Source: Nannocystis pusilla
GTDB lineage: Bacteria > Myxococcota_A > Polyangia > Nannocystales > Nannocystaceae
Reading direction: 5' to 3'
NCBI RefSeq assembly: GCF_026626665.1
Contig: NZ_JAPNKE010000002.1
Location: 10,126,001-10,190,000, forward strand
Length of the DNA: 64,000 nucleotides
In this document: in pieces, positions 38,637 through 49,415 of the stretch
Layout of the letters: the number at the start of each line of letters is the position of its first letter
Numbering within the stretch: position 1 is the first letter of the stretch
Translations under genes and position numbers: made by a program
The notes under the pieces: generated by a model
Told to the model about the DNA's origin: nothing
Databases searched by the model: none
What the model saw: the letters and a program-made list of their open reading frames with translations, nothing else

Positions 38637-39365
38637 TTGTACCTCTCTGTCACTGATCTGGAACCGGCGCAAGCGTTCGGGGAGCGTCACGAGTATGGGT
38701 GGATACTTGCGGCCCTATCATGAACGACACCGACGTGGGCCCGCGACGAACGGGTCGCCCACGCACCTGCGCCACTTGTTACAGCCACTCAATCAAAGCC
38801 GAAGTGAAGCATCGGCGATGCTAGTGTCAAGTCATGCCCTGATGGCATCCGAAAGCGATCCTGCTGGTACGCAACGACGGGCGAGAGGCCTATTCTGGAT
38901 GAACTCGATTCAACGAACAATAAATTGAGAGGGTGCCTCGCTGAGAGACCTCACGGATGGCTGTATCGGCCGAGACCGCGGTGGCGGTGTACGGTGAGGT
39001 GTCCGGCTCTGACATGCCGAGTCGTCGTTCGGGAGATCATCGGCGCCCGCCTGTCGTCATGAGAAGTACTCATCGCAGCAGGTCCGCCGCGTACTTGTCG
39101 GCGATTACCATACGTATAGAGTGAAGACGTTCTCTGTGTATAGGGTGGTGTCGGGCTCGATTATGCAGCCAGAAGGACCTATCAAGGCGCAGCGAAGTGC
39201 TCTTAACCGAGCTCTTCGGGCTTGCCTTATAAGACGCCGAACACTCGGCTCGCTACTCGGCTCTCGTTCCCCGCTGACCCGCCGCAGAGCCGCGCATTTC
39301 GCTCGCTGCGCCGGTGGCGCCAGTCGCGCCGGCGCGCCTTGCGATGATGCGAGCGTTCTTCTAGC
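38637..39365. other. Divergent intergenic region of lower GC
   Basis: About 730 bases between paralogue A and the FG-GAP gene. GC content is visibly lower than elsewhere (AT-rich stretches such as CAACGAACAATAAATTGAG near 38925), consistent with promoters or recently acquired DNA. No credible gene. Confidence 0.45.
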
Positions 39366-41625
39366 ATGAAGTCCATGCCGCGACGACGAACGACGAGGAT
39401 GCCGGCATCGGCATCCATTCCTGACGTGGGCGTGGTTCCTGAGCTGTTTCGCGGGAGGCGGCAGGGTCTCGCGGTGTTGTTCGCGCTGGGTTTCACGTTC
39501 CTCCCAGCCGTGTCGACTGCGACGCCGTGGCGATTTGACCCGCAACGCTCGCTCCCGGCCGACGGCGACGCTGTCACTCAGAAGGTCGAGCTCGTCGATT
39601 TCGACGCCGATGGCCACGTCGACCTCGTGTTCGCCAACAGCCGCGGCGACGCCGACGGCGACGCCGCCGACGCTCAGCTCAACCAGCTGGTGCGCAACGA
39701 GGCCGGGCAGGCGTTCGTCGAGCAAGCAGGGGTCTTCGCCGAGCCCGACAACGCGTACGTGATCAAGGCCGCCGACGTCGACGAGGACGGCGACCCCGAT
39801 CTGGTGGTCGGCGTCAACTTCGGCGGGCAGAGCTACGTCCTTCTCAACGAGGACGGGACCTTCGTCCGCCACGAGCTGTCGCCGGGCGAGTCGCTCAGCA
39901 TCGGCGACCTCGAGCTCGGGGACGTCGACCTCGACGGCGACCTCGACATCATCGCCACGGATTGGGGAGAGCACGCGCCGTTCGGCGAGGCCGGCGATCT
40001 CGGCGGCCCGCTTCGCCTGTGGGCGGGCGACGGGGAGGGCGGGTTCGTCGAAGCCGGGAGCCAGCTGCCGATGGGCGTGGAGAACCTGGTCTCGTGGTCC
40101 CTCGACCTCGAGCTCTTCGACTTCGATGACGACTTCGACCTCGACGTGATGGTCGCGTCCCGCGGGCCGGGCCCGGCGGTGGTGCTGCTCAACGACGGCA
40201 CCGGCGTCTTCAGCTCGCACCAGGTGCCGGCGCTCGCCGACCAGGTCCTCGCGGCGCTCTCCTCGATCGACCTCGACGGCGACGGCCTGCTCGACGTGTT
40301 GACGCTGCAGGACGCGCCCGGGGGCGGTCGGAACTCGGTGCTGCGCAACGACGGCCACGGCGATTTTCTCGCCAATCCGGGGCCGTACTGGGGCCCGGCC
40401 GACAACCCGGTCAAGCTCGACTTCGACGCGGCGACCCTCGACTTCGAAAACGACGGCACGCCGGACGTGGTGGTGACCGGGCTGCGGTGGGGGATGCTCG
40501 ACGTCAACACGCGGCTGCTGCTCAACTCGGGCGTCGCGCTCACGACCGCGGCGGCGGCCGACGGCGCGGCGTTCCCGGTCGTCCCCGAGCTGGCGCAGAG
40601 CTTCGGGCTTCAGCTGGCCGATCTCGATCACGACGGCCGCGACGACGCGGTGGTCGCGGTGCGCGACGAGCTGCAGCGCAACGCGGTCCTGTTCGGCAGC
40701 GACGATCCGCAGGACGGCGTGCCCCCGGACACCACGCCGCCGCGGATCGGGGTTCCGCAGCTGTTCTCGCTGTCGGTGCACAACCGCGAGCGCGTGACCT
40801 ACCGAGCCCGGGTCGACGACGCGAAGGTGCCGTCTCGTTGGCACGACTTCCGCTTCGACCCGCAGCTCGCCGCGTACAACCTCACCGAGGACGCGCTCAC
40901 GGCTCACCGGCGGCGCTTGCCGTACGTGGAGTTCGCGTTCGGCCTCGAGGCCGACGAATTGATCGCGCTGGCCGACGACGACCCGAACAAGCAGATCGCG
41001 CCCGGCGTGTGGTTCGGCGAGGCGCTGTGGCGCTTCTCGTTCACGATCCCCGATATCGGGCCCGAGCCGACCGGCGCGCTGCGCTGGCGGATCTGCGCCG
41101 TCGATGCGGCCGGCAACAAGGGCTGCGGCCCCGTGTACGGCGCCTCGGTCCTGCCGCCGGATACCTGCGGCGACGGCGTCGTCGATCCCTGGGAGAGGTG
41201 CGACGACCCCGAGGACCCTTCCTGCATCTCGTGCGCCGCCGTGTGTGGCGATTGCATCTGCGAGCCCCTGGAACTCGATGCGTCGTGCCCGGTCGACTGC
41301 TCGGTCGGGGAGGGGGGCCCTGCAACGAACATCCCACCACCGGGGATGTGTGTGGCGACAATGTCTGTGGGCTTGGCGAGGATTTGGGCTGTCCGCAGGA
41401 CTGTGTGTTTGCGGCGACGGACGGTGCGATGTGGCCGAGGAGGAGGACTGCTCGGCGGATTGTATCAAATGTATGGACTCGGACTGCGGCGGCACGGACA
41501 CCACTGGCGGGGCGGGGACCTCCGCCGGTGCGACGCCTCCCGAAGGGTGCGATTGTCGGGAAACACACGCGGGAGGCGTGATAGGGCTGATGATGGGCTT
41601 GCTCGTGCGTCGCCGGCGACGCTAG
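39366..41625 (+). CDS. FG-GAP/VCBS propeller protein with MYXO-CTERM tail (two frame breaks)
   Basis: About 750 residues. After an N-terminal signal (QGLAVLFALGFTFLPAVSTA) come five or more FG-GAP-type repeats carrying DxDxDG calcium loops (DFDADGHVDLVF, DVDEDGDPDLVVG, DVDLDGDLDIIA, DLDGDGLLDVLT, DLDHDGRDDAVV), a beta-propeller. A middle domain (ERVTYRARVDDAKVP, LPYVEFAF, GALRWRICAVDAAGNKGCG) is followed by Cys-rich CGDGVVDPWERCDD units and a tail ending GGVIGLMMGLLVRRRRR after CDCRE, a MYXO-CTERM-like sorting signal. Breaks near 41318 and 41393 lie in the Cys-rich part. Likely surface-displayed. Confidence 0.8.
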
Positions 41626-41663
41626 CTAGGTGACCTCCGGCTGAGGGCGCTTTCCGGTGCGCC

Positions 41664-44025
41664 TCACAGGTTCGTCGGAATGGGAGCGGTCCACAAACCC
41701 ACATCCCCCTGCGAGCCAGTCGCAAAAATGCGGGTGCTAGAGCTGTTCAAAGCGACGCTCGTGGTGTCGCGAGCCGGATCTGCAGGCTCGGGGTGGCCCG
41801 CTTGAAGCCCCGCCGCCGCGAAATGTCGCCCGCCGTCGGTGGAGACCCACACGCCTCCGCGCCGCGTCGGAAAACTCATGCTGGGAGCCGGTGCTCCCGC
41901 GAACATGCGCGTGGTGTCGTTGAGGTCCAGGACGATGGAGAGGGCTTCGTGGCCCGTGAGGGAAGCCAGCAAGCGCCCGAATCGTCGGATTCCCAGAGCG
42001 TGGAGTTTTCCTCTTTCGCATAAACCTTCGAGTTGTTGGGATCGACGTTGATGCTCGTGACATGCCAATCCAGCAAGCCGGCGTTCATGTTCGACCAAGG
42101 GCCCCCGGATACGGAGCGCATGTTCGGGGCATCGTACCCATTCAAATCCGGGATGGGGGTGATCTCTCCACCGTAATAGAGGATCCCCTTGGCTGCATCT
42201 TCTGCGATCACATGTGCGAAAAGACTGTAAGCGGACCCCGGATCTTCGTACTCGTCCTCATCGAATGGGAGTTCGACGAACGGGCCCGGACCCCCGTCCC
42301 ACTTGTACACGCCCGGTGAGCCCGGATCTGCGGGGGGCCCGAACTTATAGGATGTACCGACGTAGAGCGACCCGTCGGCGCTTGCATGAAGAACAGTAAT
42401 CCCGAGCCCGGTCGGGAGCTGTTCGGTGAGGAGGGTAAACGGGGTCGCTCCCCTGTCGTGAGAGACGAAGATTTGAGTCCCAATGACGGCATAAAGCGTT
42501 TCCGGATCGTTCGGATCGATAGCGAACCGGCTCTCGCTCATGTCCATGCCCGTGGCGATCGTCTCCCACACCATCGTCTCCGGATTCGCGCCGTCGAAGG
42601 AGATCATGACGCCGCCATTATATCCGACGTAGACGATGTCATCGTCTTCGGGATCCGTCTTGACCCACGACACGGTCTCCTCGTCGTCGGGGAATCCCAG
42701 ATCGAGCCAATCGAGCGGCAGCAGCCCGCTACACGTCGCGGGGTCGAGCGACGCCGTGATGCTGAAGGTGTCGAAACCCAGGGTCACCTCGTCGAGCGTG
42801 AATCGGCCGTTGGCGAACGAGGCGGTGGCGGTCGTCGAGTTGCTCGTCGTGTCGCCGAAGGGGATGTCGTACTGGCCGAACGGCGGGGGGCCGGCCCCGA
42901 TCCACCGGGTATCCGCCGTGATGTCGACCCGTATCGCCCCCGGCGGGAAGGTCACGACTTCGCCGTCGGATCGGCCGAGAGCCGGCGTGCGGAGCGTCAC
43001 TTGGATGTTGGAAAGAGCGTAGTCGTCAACTACGAAGTCCGCGATTTCTAGGTCGAGGGTGTCGAGCGCGAACGTACACCCGGGGCCGTCGCAGTAGAAG
43101 TTGCGATAGCTCGCGCTGCCCTCGATGACGGTGGTGTTCCAGGTCGTGGTGCCGTTGCTGAGGCTCGCGTCTCCCCCGGTGATGGCGCAACTCGGCTCGA
43201 GCTTCGGCGGAGGCTGGTGCTTGGCCTCGGTGCAGGTTTGCTCGCCCTCGGGGGTGGTGCCGATTCGACCTCGTCGATGTTACAGGAGAGGTCGAGCACG
43301 AGGCCGTGCAGGCATCCTTCTCCCAGGCAGGGCGGAGTGCCCAGGCTGATCGTCTTTTGAGGGTCGACGACCGAGTTCACGCACATTTGAAAAGTGTCGA
43401 GTAGCTGAGATTCGTAGTACTCCAGAGACGTCTTGAGGTTGGCCTTGCAGGCTAGGACGTCCGTGCTCCCATCGCAGCGCGCGAGGAAGTCCGGGCTGAA
43501 CGCCAGGTCCCGCAGCTCCTCCAGGGCATTTGCGCAGGCCTTGTGAGCACAGTCGGACAGGCAAGCGGACTCGACCTCTTCCGGCACGCCTCCGGTGTCC
43601 TCCACAGCCTCGAGACAACACGCCTCCACGTAGGGTTCGACGGGACAGTCGCCCTCGGTCGGCACGACGGGGAACGGGCGCGAATGGATGATGATCTGAT
43701 CAGGGGTGTTGCATGGAGTGGTGTCGGAGTCGCAGTACAGGAAGTCGATCTTGCCCGCATTAATGCCACCCTCGCATATGTATCTCTTCCCTTCAGTTTG
43801 AGAACCGCTGAATTCCGGTATCGCGCAATATATGCTGGGAACGGGCCCTCCCGTCGGATCGATGGGCCCGCCGGTGGTTGGATTTCCGGTGGTCGGGCTC
43901 ATCGTCTCAACGGCGTCTGTGGCCGAATCCGAGGTACCCATAGGGTCGCCACATGCGCTGATCAGGGTGCCCAGGAGCGATGGGATCAGGTTTTGTATGA
44001 ATAGACGTTGATGTCGGTGATTCAT
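41664..44025 (-). CDS. BNR-propeller lipoprotein, paralogue B (two frame breaks)
   Basis: About 786 residues. Signal MNHRHQRLFIQNLIPSLLGT with lipobox LISACGDP, then a Thr/Pro linker. The Cys-rich domain (VEACCLEAVEDTGGVPEEVE, CLSDCAHKACANALEEL, GTPPCLGEGCLHGLVLDLSC) and the propeller (GGVMISFDG, FAIDPNDPETLYAVIGTQIF, VSHDRGATPF, GGVWVSTDGGRHFAAAGLQ) mirror paralogue A throughout. Breaks lie near 43262 and 41968. The two paralogues share order and strand and flank the FG-GAP gene, so a duplication spanning or inserting around that gene is likely. Ligand unknown. Confidence 0.75.
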
Positions 44026-44365
44026 GGCTCTACGCTTCTACGTTCATACTCTACCCAACACCTTATTTCTACTTAATAAAGATGAAATACCTCTAGCTGA
44101 GGCACCTCACGCTCGGTTCGCGGCGCCTTCTACAGATGTGCGCCTCGCGTCGTCGACGCGAGTTGGTGTGCGAGGTCTCCGTGCTCGCCCCCGCGGGGCG
44201 TCGACGACGCGGCACGGAGCGGATCCTCCAGACGCAGGGTATCCGACCGGGGGCTACCACGGTCTTGTTGCGCGGCGGTGATTGTACTACGATGTAGATC
44301 TCGTGGCTACTCGGCCTCCTCGGAGTGTGAAGTCGCGCGGTGGTGCGGCGTGGGCCTTCTGGGCG

Positions 44366-47300
44366 ATGATTGAAAGTGCACCGAGCGGGTGCTCCGTACC
44401 CAGGGATTGCAAGCGGGCCGGTGAGTCTTGTCTGCGGAGTGAGGACGCGCTCCGTATCCAGTTGGATTTCGAGTTCGATGCCGTGGCGCATGTCGATCTC
44501 GATCGCGATGGTCAGAAGGACCTCGTGGGCTCGAGCGGTGGCTCGGGCGTGCTGACGGTCGTTTGGGGTGCGTCAGCGGAGGGCGACGGTGGAGTGGCGA
44601 ACTGGGTGGTCGGCCGGGACAGCGTCGGTCTCGCCGTCGGTGACTTCGATGGGGATGGACACATGGACCTCGCCACGGCGCTACCTAAAGACGATGTTGT
44701 GGCCGTCCTGTCGGGGCGAGGAGGGCGCGCTTTGGGGGCCCGAGTTCTACCCGACGGGCGCGACGCCGCGGTCGTTGCTGGCCGTCGACGTCGATGGTGC
44801 GGGTCCGTTGGAACTTCTCACCGCGAACGCGAGCGACGGTACGGTAAGCGTGCTGCGCGAACTGAAGGCCACCGAGTCGTTCGACGTGGGGCCTGGGCCA
44901 CGAGGAATGGCGACAGGCGACCTCGACGGGGATAGAAACCTCGACCTCGTCGTCGCGCTCGCCGACGCGGACGCCGTGCAGATCCTGCTCGGCACGGGCG
45001 ACGGCTCATTTCGCACCGGAACCAGATATCCGGTCGGTGCCGCGCCTTATTCTTTGGTCGTCGCCGACTTCGACGGGGATGCGTCTCCGGAAATAGCGAC
45101 GGCCAACGCGCTCGATGACTCCGTGAGCGTGCTCTGGAGTGGCGGCCGCTCCACGTGGCCGACCGCGGCTCAGCCCGGAGCGTTGGTGGCGGTGGAAGAC
45201 GGCGCGGCAGTTCGACTCGTCGTCGCGTCGGAAACCGCGGCGGCGCTGCAGATACTTGATCCGCGGGATGGTCAAGTGACGTCGCTGGCGCCTTCGCGCG
45301 TGCCGCGCGCCCTCGCTGCGGGAGAGGACGGAGGCTTCTACTATGCAGGAAGTCAGCATATCACCTCGCTGTCACCCGCCGAGGGCACGCTCCTCAAGCC
45401 AGCCTGGAGCCATCCAGGCGCGCGAAATACATGGGTCGCCGACGTCGACGGCGATGGCGCCGACGAACTGATCGTGCGCGAGTGGGAAGGGGCGCCCGGA
45501 ATGTTGCAAATTGGAGCAGCGTCTCCGGATGGCAAGAGTCGCTCCAAGTCGATCTCGTAGAGCATTTTTTTGGCGTGATTGGGGGCGAGATCACCGGCGA
45601 CGGTCGCGTCGATTTGGTGAGCTCCGACTACAAGACGCTGTACTGCAGTGTCCAGCAGGCCGACGCGACCTGGAAGACCCGACGGCTGCCGATAGTCGCC
45701 AAGACGCTCGACTTCGCCTTGGCCGACGTCGACGGCGATACCGTTTCGGAGGTCTTGTTCCTGCGCACCGAGGGGTCGGCGAGCGTGCTTGATGTATATC
45801 GAAGCGCGCAGGACGGGGTGCTCGAGCTGCTCGCTCAGGTCGCGTTTCCGGGCGCGTCCGGGAAGCTGCACGTAAACAACACCAATGATGGTGCGGGCCC
45901 GACCTTCGTGGTCAGTGACGAGGAGAGGTTGTACGTTGTCGAAGATCTGCAGGCAGCCCCGAGAGTCGTGACGCCCATGAGCGGAGAGATCCTGGACGTG
46001 GAGTTGTTCGACGTCGACGACGACGGAGCGCTCGACGCGACGGTGTGCGGCGATGCAGGGCTCTTTCTTGTCGCGGACCTGTTTGGGCCGGCCCCCGGCC
46101 CGGGACGCCGCCTCGATGGATTGCCGTGTCTTCGACTGACGCGCTTCGAGCTCGACGGTGAGGTCGGACCCTCGCTGTTGGTCGAGGATGGGTCGCTCGA
46201 TCGCGTGCGTCTGACATCATGGTCGGGAGTGAACGGGACTTGGGTCCCCGGCGGCGCCAGTCTGCTCTCGGCGGAGGTCGCGGCAAAAGTCGCGTACGGG
46301 CGCTTTGGTGTCGAACTGCGGCCCGGGGTCGTGGTGATCGAGAACGCCCAGACAACCTTGTTTTACGCGGAGCCAGGGCCCGGCTTCGCCGAGACGACCC
46401 GAACAAGCTGGACGCGGCCCCTGAGGTCCGCGTTGGTGACTTCGACGGCGACGGGGCTCTGGATCTGCTCGCGCTCGGGGCTCGCGCCTGGTTGGCCTTC
46501 GGCGACGCTGGTAATGAGAGCTTCGGTCCGTTTACTATACGAGACTTCGCCGGGCACCCTCCGGCCCCGACGTCGAAGATGCGCGGCGTGGTCGTTGCGG
46601 ACTTCGCCGGTCGCGGCGACGAGCAAGTGATCGTAATCAGTGAGGAGGATGATTACCAACTATATGGGGTGTCCTTGGACCGTGAGGAGCACGTTCTTTT
46701 CGACCCCATTGCTTCGTTGCCGGCGGGCGAATACTCGTTCTCAGGCGCGGACGTCGACGGCGATCGTCGGCTCGATCTCGTGGCTGCGGGTCTCGGGCAG
46801 ACTTCGCGCTCCGTCATCCTCAGCGGGAGTACCGACGGCGGATTTTCCCAGCCGCAGGCACTCGACGGTGTGTCGGGAGCGAAAGATCGACTGTTCGTCG
46901 ACATGAATGGCGACGGGCGCCTCGATCTCCTATCTCTGGCCGAGGACGGGGTTTGGGTGGCCGAGGCGCTCGGCGACGCGCAGTTCGCCGGCGCGTACAA
47001 GTGGACGCAGGTCGCGGGCACGCGGCTGATCGCTACCGATCTCGAGCGCGACGGCCGTCCGGACCTGGTCGTTGCCGGACCTGGACGAAGGCCCGTCTGG
47101 GTGCGTCGGGGGGGCGAGGGGAGCGCGACGGACGTCCGTCTGTTGCTCGACGTACCGGCGACGGCGGTTGCGGCGGTCGATCTAGAGCGTGATGGAATCG
47201 ATGAGATCGTCGTGGCCAGCACTCAGGGCGAAGGCCTCAACATGCTGGACGTCGGGCATTGGTCGGCCGCGGGGAGACGGTCTTTCAGCGCCTGGCGCTG

Positions 47301-47408
47301 GTGGGGGGCGAGGTCCGCGAGATCCGCCGGCTCGCCGGCAGTGGGCGTCCCGCGCTTGTGTTGATCGATGAGCTGGGCGCGACGATCGTGAGGCGACCCG
47401 ATGAGTAG
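44366..47408 (+). CDS. FG-GAP/VCBS propeller protein (four frame breaks, start uncertain)
   Basis: About 1,010 residues. Starting near ATG 44366 the protein reads SVPRDCKRAGESCLR, then a long series of FG-GAP-like units (HVDLDRDGQKDLVGS, GDFDGDGHMDLAT, GDLDGDRNLDLVVAL, DFDGDASPEIAT, DVDGDGADELIV, DVDGDTVSEVLF, DFDGDGALDLLALG, DVDGDRRLDLVAAG, DMNGDGRLDLLS, DLERDGRPDLVVAG). Breaks near 44720, 45512, 46396 and 47265 divide it. The last frame ends ELGATIVRRPDE at 47408. The true start may lie upstream near 44300, where a hydrophobic SWLLGLLGV stretch in another frame suggests the signal peptide. It overlaps the next gene by 8 bases. Confidence 0.72.
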
Positions 47409-48471
47409 GGCCGTTTTCGTGGCCTGCGCGCTACTCACGGGCTGCTTCGGTCTGCCGGATGTCACGGCGGAGGGCGAGCACGTGGTGCTCGGGGCGGACC
47501 CAGGCCTCGTCCCGTGCGGAGGGACGGTAGCGCATATGGACGTTTTCGTGGCTGCCCTCGCGGCCGAGCTCGGGCTCGTGGCGCCTACTGGCACGGACCG
47601 TATTCGCGTTTACTGGCTCGATCCCGACGGTTTCACCGAGCGCTCGGGCTGTCGCGTGGGTGTGATGGGCTGCGCTAAGGAGCGGTCGTTCTTCACGCGG
47701 AACGTGCCCGCCAATCACGAATTCGTGCATATATTCGCGGCGCGAGTGGGGCGTCCGGGTGCTTTTTTCAACGAGGGGCTGGCGGTCGCCCTCGAGGGGT
47801 TGGCTTCGACAGACGACCTCGACGATCGGTACTCCCGCAGCGTTGCAGTCGACGACTTGCTCGATCTGCCAGGAAGCGAGCAGCTGTTGAACGCTCGCTA
47901 CGGCTACAACACGGCCGGAGGGTTTACCGCGCATCTCCTGGAGCGGTACGGGATGAATGCGTACTTGCGGATCTACGCGGCGTTGAGAGCCGGAGACGAT
48001 CGCGCGGCCCTCGACGCGGTGTTTGTCGCCGAGCTCGGGGTGTCGCTCGCCGAGGCCGCCGACGAATTCGAAGCGACGAAGTGGGGTTGTCGCCACGCGG
48101 CCTACGACGCCAAGCTCGTCGAGTGTAGTGCGCCCGAGTTGACGTGGGACGGGGACGTGCTCGCGCTGCACCGCAGCGTGGCGTGCGACTTGGAGGACGT
48201 GGTCGGACCGTATGCTGGTGACCATACAGTCGTATTCCGGACCTTCGTGGTACCGGAGGCGGGGGAGTACGCGCTCTCGGTGATTGGCGACGACGCGAAC
48301 AACGAAGTGTCGCTGCGGCCTTGCGGCGGCTGTGAGGCGGGCGAGGGCGTGCAAATGCGCGCGGGCGAGGCCGGCCGCAGCGTTGAACTCGCGGCGGGGC
48401 GCTACGTACTGCGCCTGTTCGGGCGTGCGTCGGCCGACACCAGCGTCGGGTTCAGGCTGGCACGTGAGTAG
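47401..48471 (+). CDS. Putative zinc metallopeptidase lipoprotein
   Basis: 356 residues. The lipobox LLTGC places the lipid Cys at 15. H106-E107-x-x-H110 (NHEFVHIF) is followed by E125 in FFNEGLAVALE. This is the gluzincin layout (HExxH plus a downstream Glu), so a zinc protease is plausible, though no named family was recognised. The C-terminal 100 residues (VVFRTFVVPEAGEYALSVI, AGRYVLRLFGRAS) look like a small beta-sandwich (pre-peptidase C-terminal or binding domain). Its ATG overlaps the end of the FG-GAP gene (ATGAGTAG), so both are probably translated together and may act on one target. Confidence 0.78.
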   Translation: MSRAVFVACALLTGCFGLPDVTAEGEHVVLGADPGLVPCGGTVAHMDVFVAALAAELGLVAPTGTDRIRVYWLDPDGFTERSGCRVGVMGCAKERSFFTRNVPANHEFVHIFAARVGRPGAFFNEGLAVALEGLASTDDLDDRYSRSVAVDDLLDLPGSEQLLNARYGYNTAGGFTAHLLERYGMNAYLRIYAALRAGDDRAALDAVFVAELGVSLAEAADEFEATKWGCRHAAYDAKLVECSAPELTWDGDVLALHRSVACDLEDVVGPYAGDHTVVFRTFVVPEAGEYALSVIGDDANNEVSLRPCGGCEAGEGVQMRAGEAGRSVELAAGRYVLRLFGRASADTSVGFRLARE

Positions 48472-48564
48472 CGAGCCGAGCGCGGCCCCTTTTAGGAGGA
48501 GGCGCGGGGGGTAGGCTAGAGTTTAGGACAGGTCCTTCGCAACACGTGCGAAAGAGCAGGTCGC

Positions 48565-49070
48565 TCAGCCGGCCGGCTTGGCGTACTTCTCGATGCAGAC
48601 CCGCATGATGTCGGAGATCGACGACTTGAGGGTCTTGTCGGTGGCGGCGTCGAGGGCGGCGACCTGGCAGGCGGCGGCCTCGATGCTGCCGAGGCCCGTG
48701 CAGCCGTTGACGGTCATCGGCCGCTGGGTGCCCTGGGCGGCCTTGAGCTTCTCGAGCTCGGGGCCCTCGAACATGCGCTCGAAGAACTTGAGCGGGCGTC
48801 GGCGACCGCGTCGCAGGCCTTCTTGATGTCCTTCGGGAGCTTGGGCGGGAGGGTGGCGAGGGCGTTGACCGCGGCGATCCGCGCGTCCTCGGCGTCCTTC
48901 TCGGCCTTGGCCTTGGCCTCGCGCTCGGCCCGGCGCTTGGCGATCGCGTCGTCCTCGACCTTCTTCGGCTCCTCGGCCTTGACCTCGGGCTCGGCCTTCT
49001 TGGCCTCGCCGCCGCAGGCGGTGGTGATGAAGAGGGCGAGGGCGAACGGGACGGCGCGGCGGACGGGCAT
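48565..49070 (-). CDS. Small helical lipoprotein (one frame break)
   Basis: About 168 residues. Signal MPVRRAVPFALALFITTACG with lipobox TTAC. A Lys/Glu/Ala-rich coiled-coil segment (KRRAEREAKAKAEKDAEDAR) follows, then a helical region with four Cys (KKACDAVADA, VNGCTGLGSIEAAACQVAAL, VCIEKYAKPAG). The frame breaks near 48797 at a GC run. Function unknown; periplasmic or surface location. Confidence 0.7.
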
Positions 49071-49260
49071 CGTGGCGCGGAGGATCGCACGCCCGCGGCC
49101 TGGGGTGAAGAGGGGGCCCGTCGCGGCGCCGACGAGGCCGCCCGGCGCGTTCACCGGCGAGCCTCGCGTGCTGCCCGGGCGCTCGCGCGAGGCGGAAACT
49201 GCCGGGGTCGGGCGCTCGCCCTGCAGACGAGCGCCCGGCCGCGCGCGCAGGCGACGACGC

Positions 49261-49415
49261 GGCTCGCCGCGGTGCCGGTCTACCGGCGCACGGCGGCTCG
49301 CCGCGGTGCCGGTCTATCGGCGCACGCCGGCTCCGACGACGCGGTTCGCCGCGGTGCCGGTCTACAGGCGCACGCCGGCTCCGCTCGCCGCGGTGCCGGT
49401 CTACAGGCGCACGGC
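49261..49415. repeat. Four-copy tandem repeat containing the last codons of the beta-lactamase-fold gene
   Basis: Copies at about 49261-49294, 49295-49328, 49329-49376 (with a 13-base insertion) and 49377-49415 share GCCGCGGTGCCGGTCTA-CGGCGCAC. On the minus strand the rightmost copy includes AAVRL-stop of the serine hydrolase gene, so the stop region has been duplicated downstream, as at pyrF. Confidence 0.8.
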
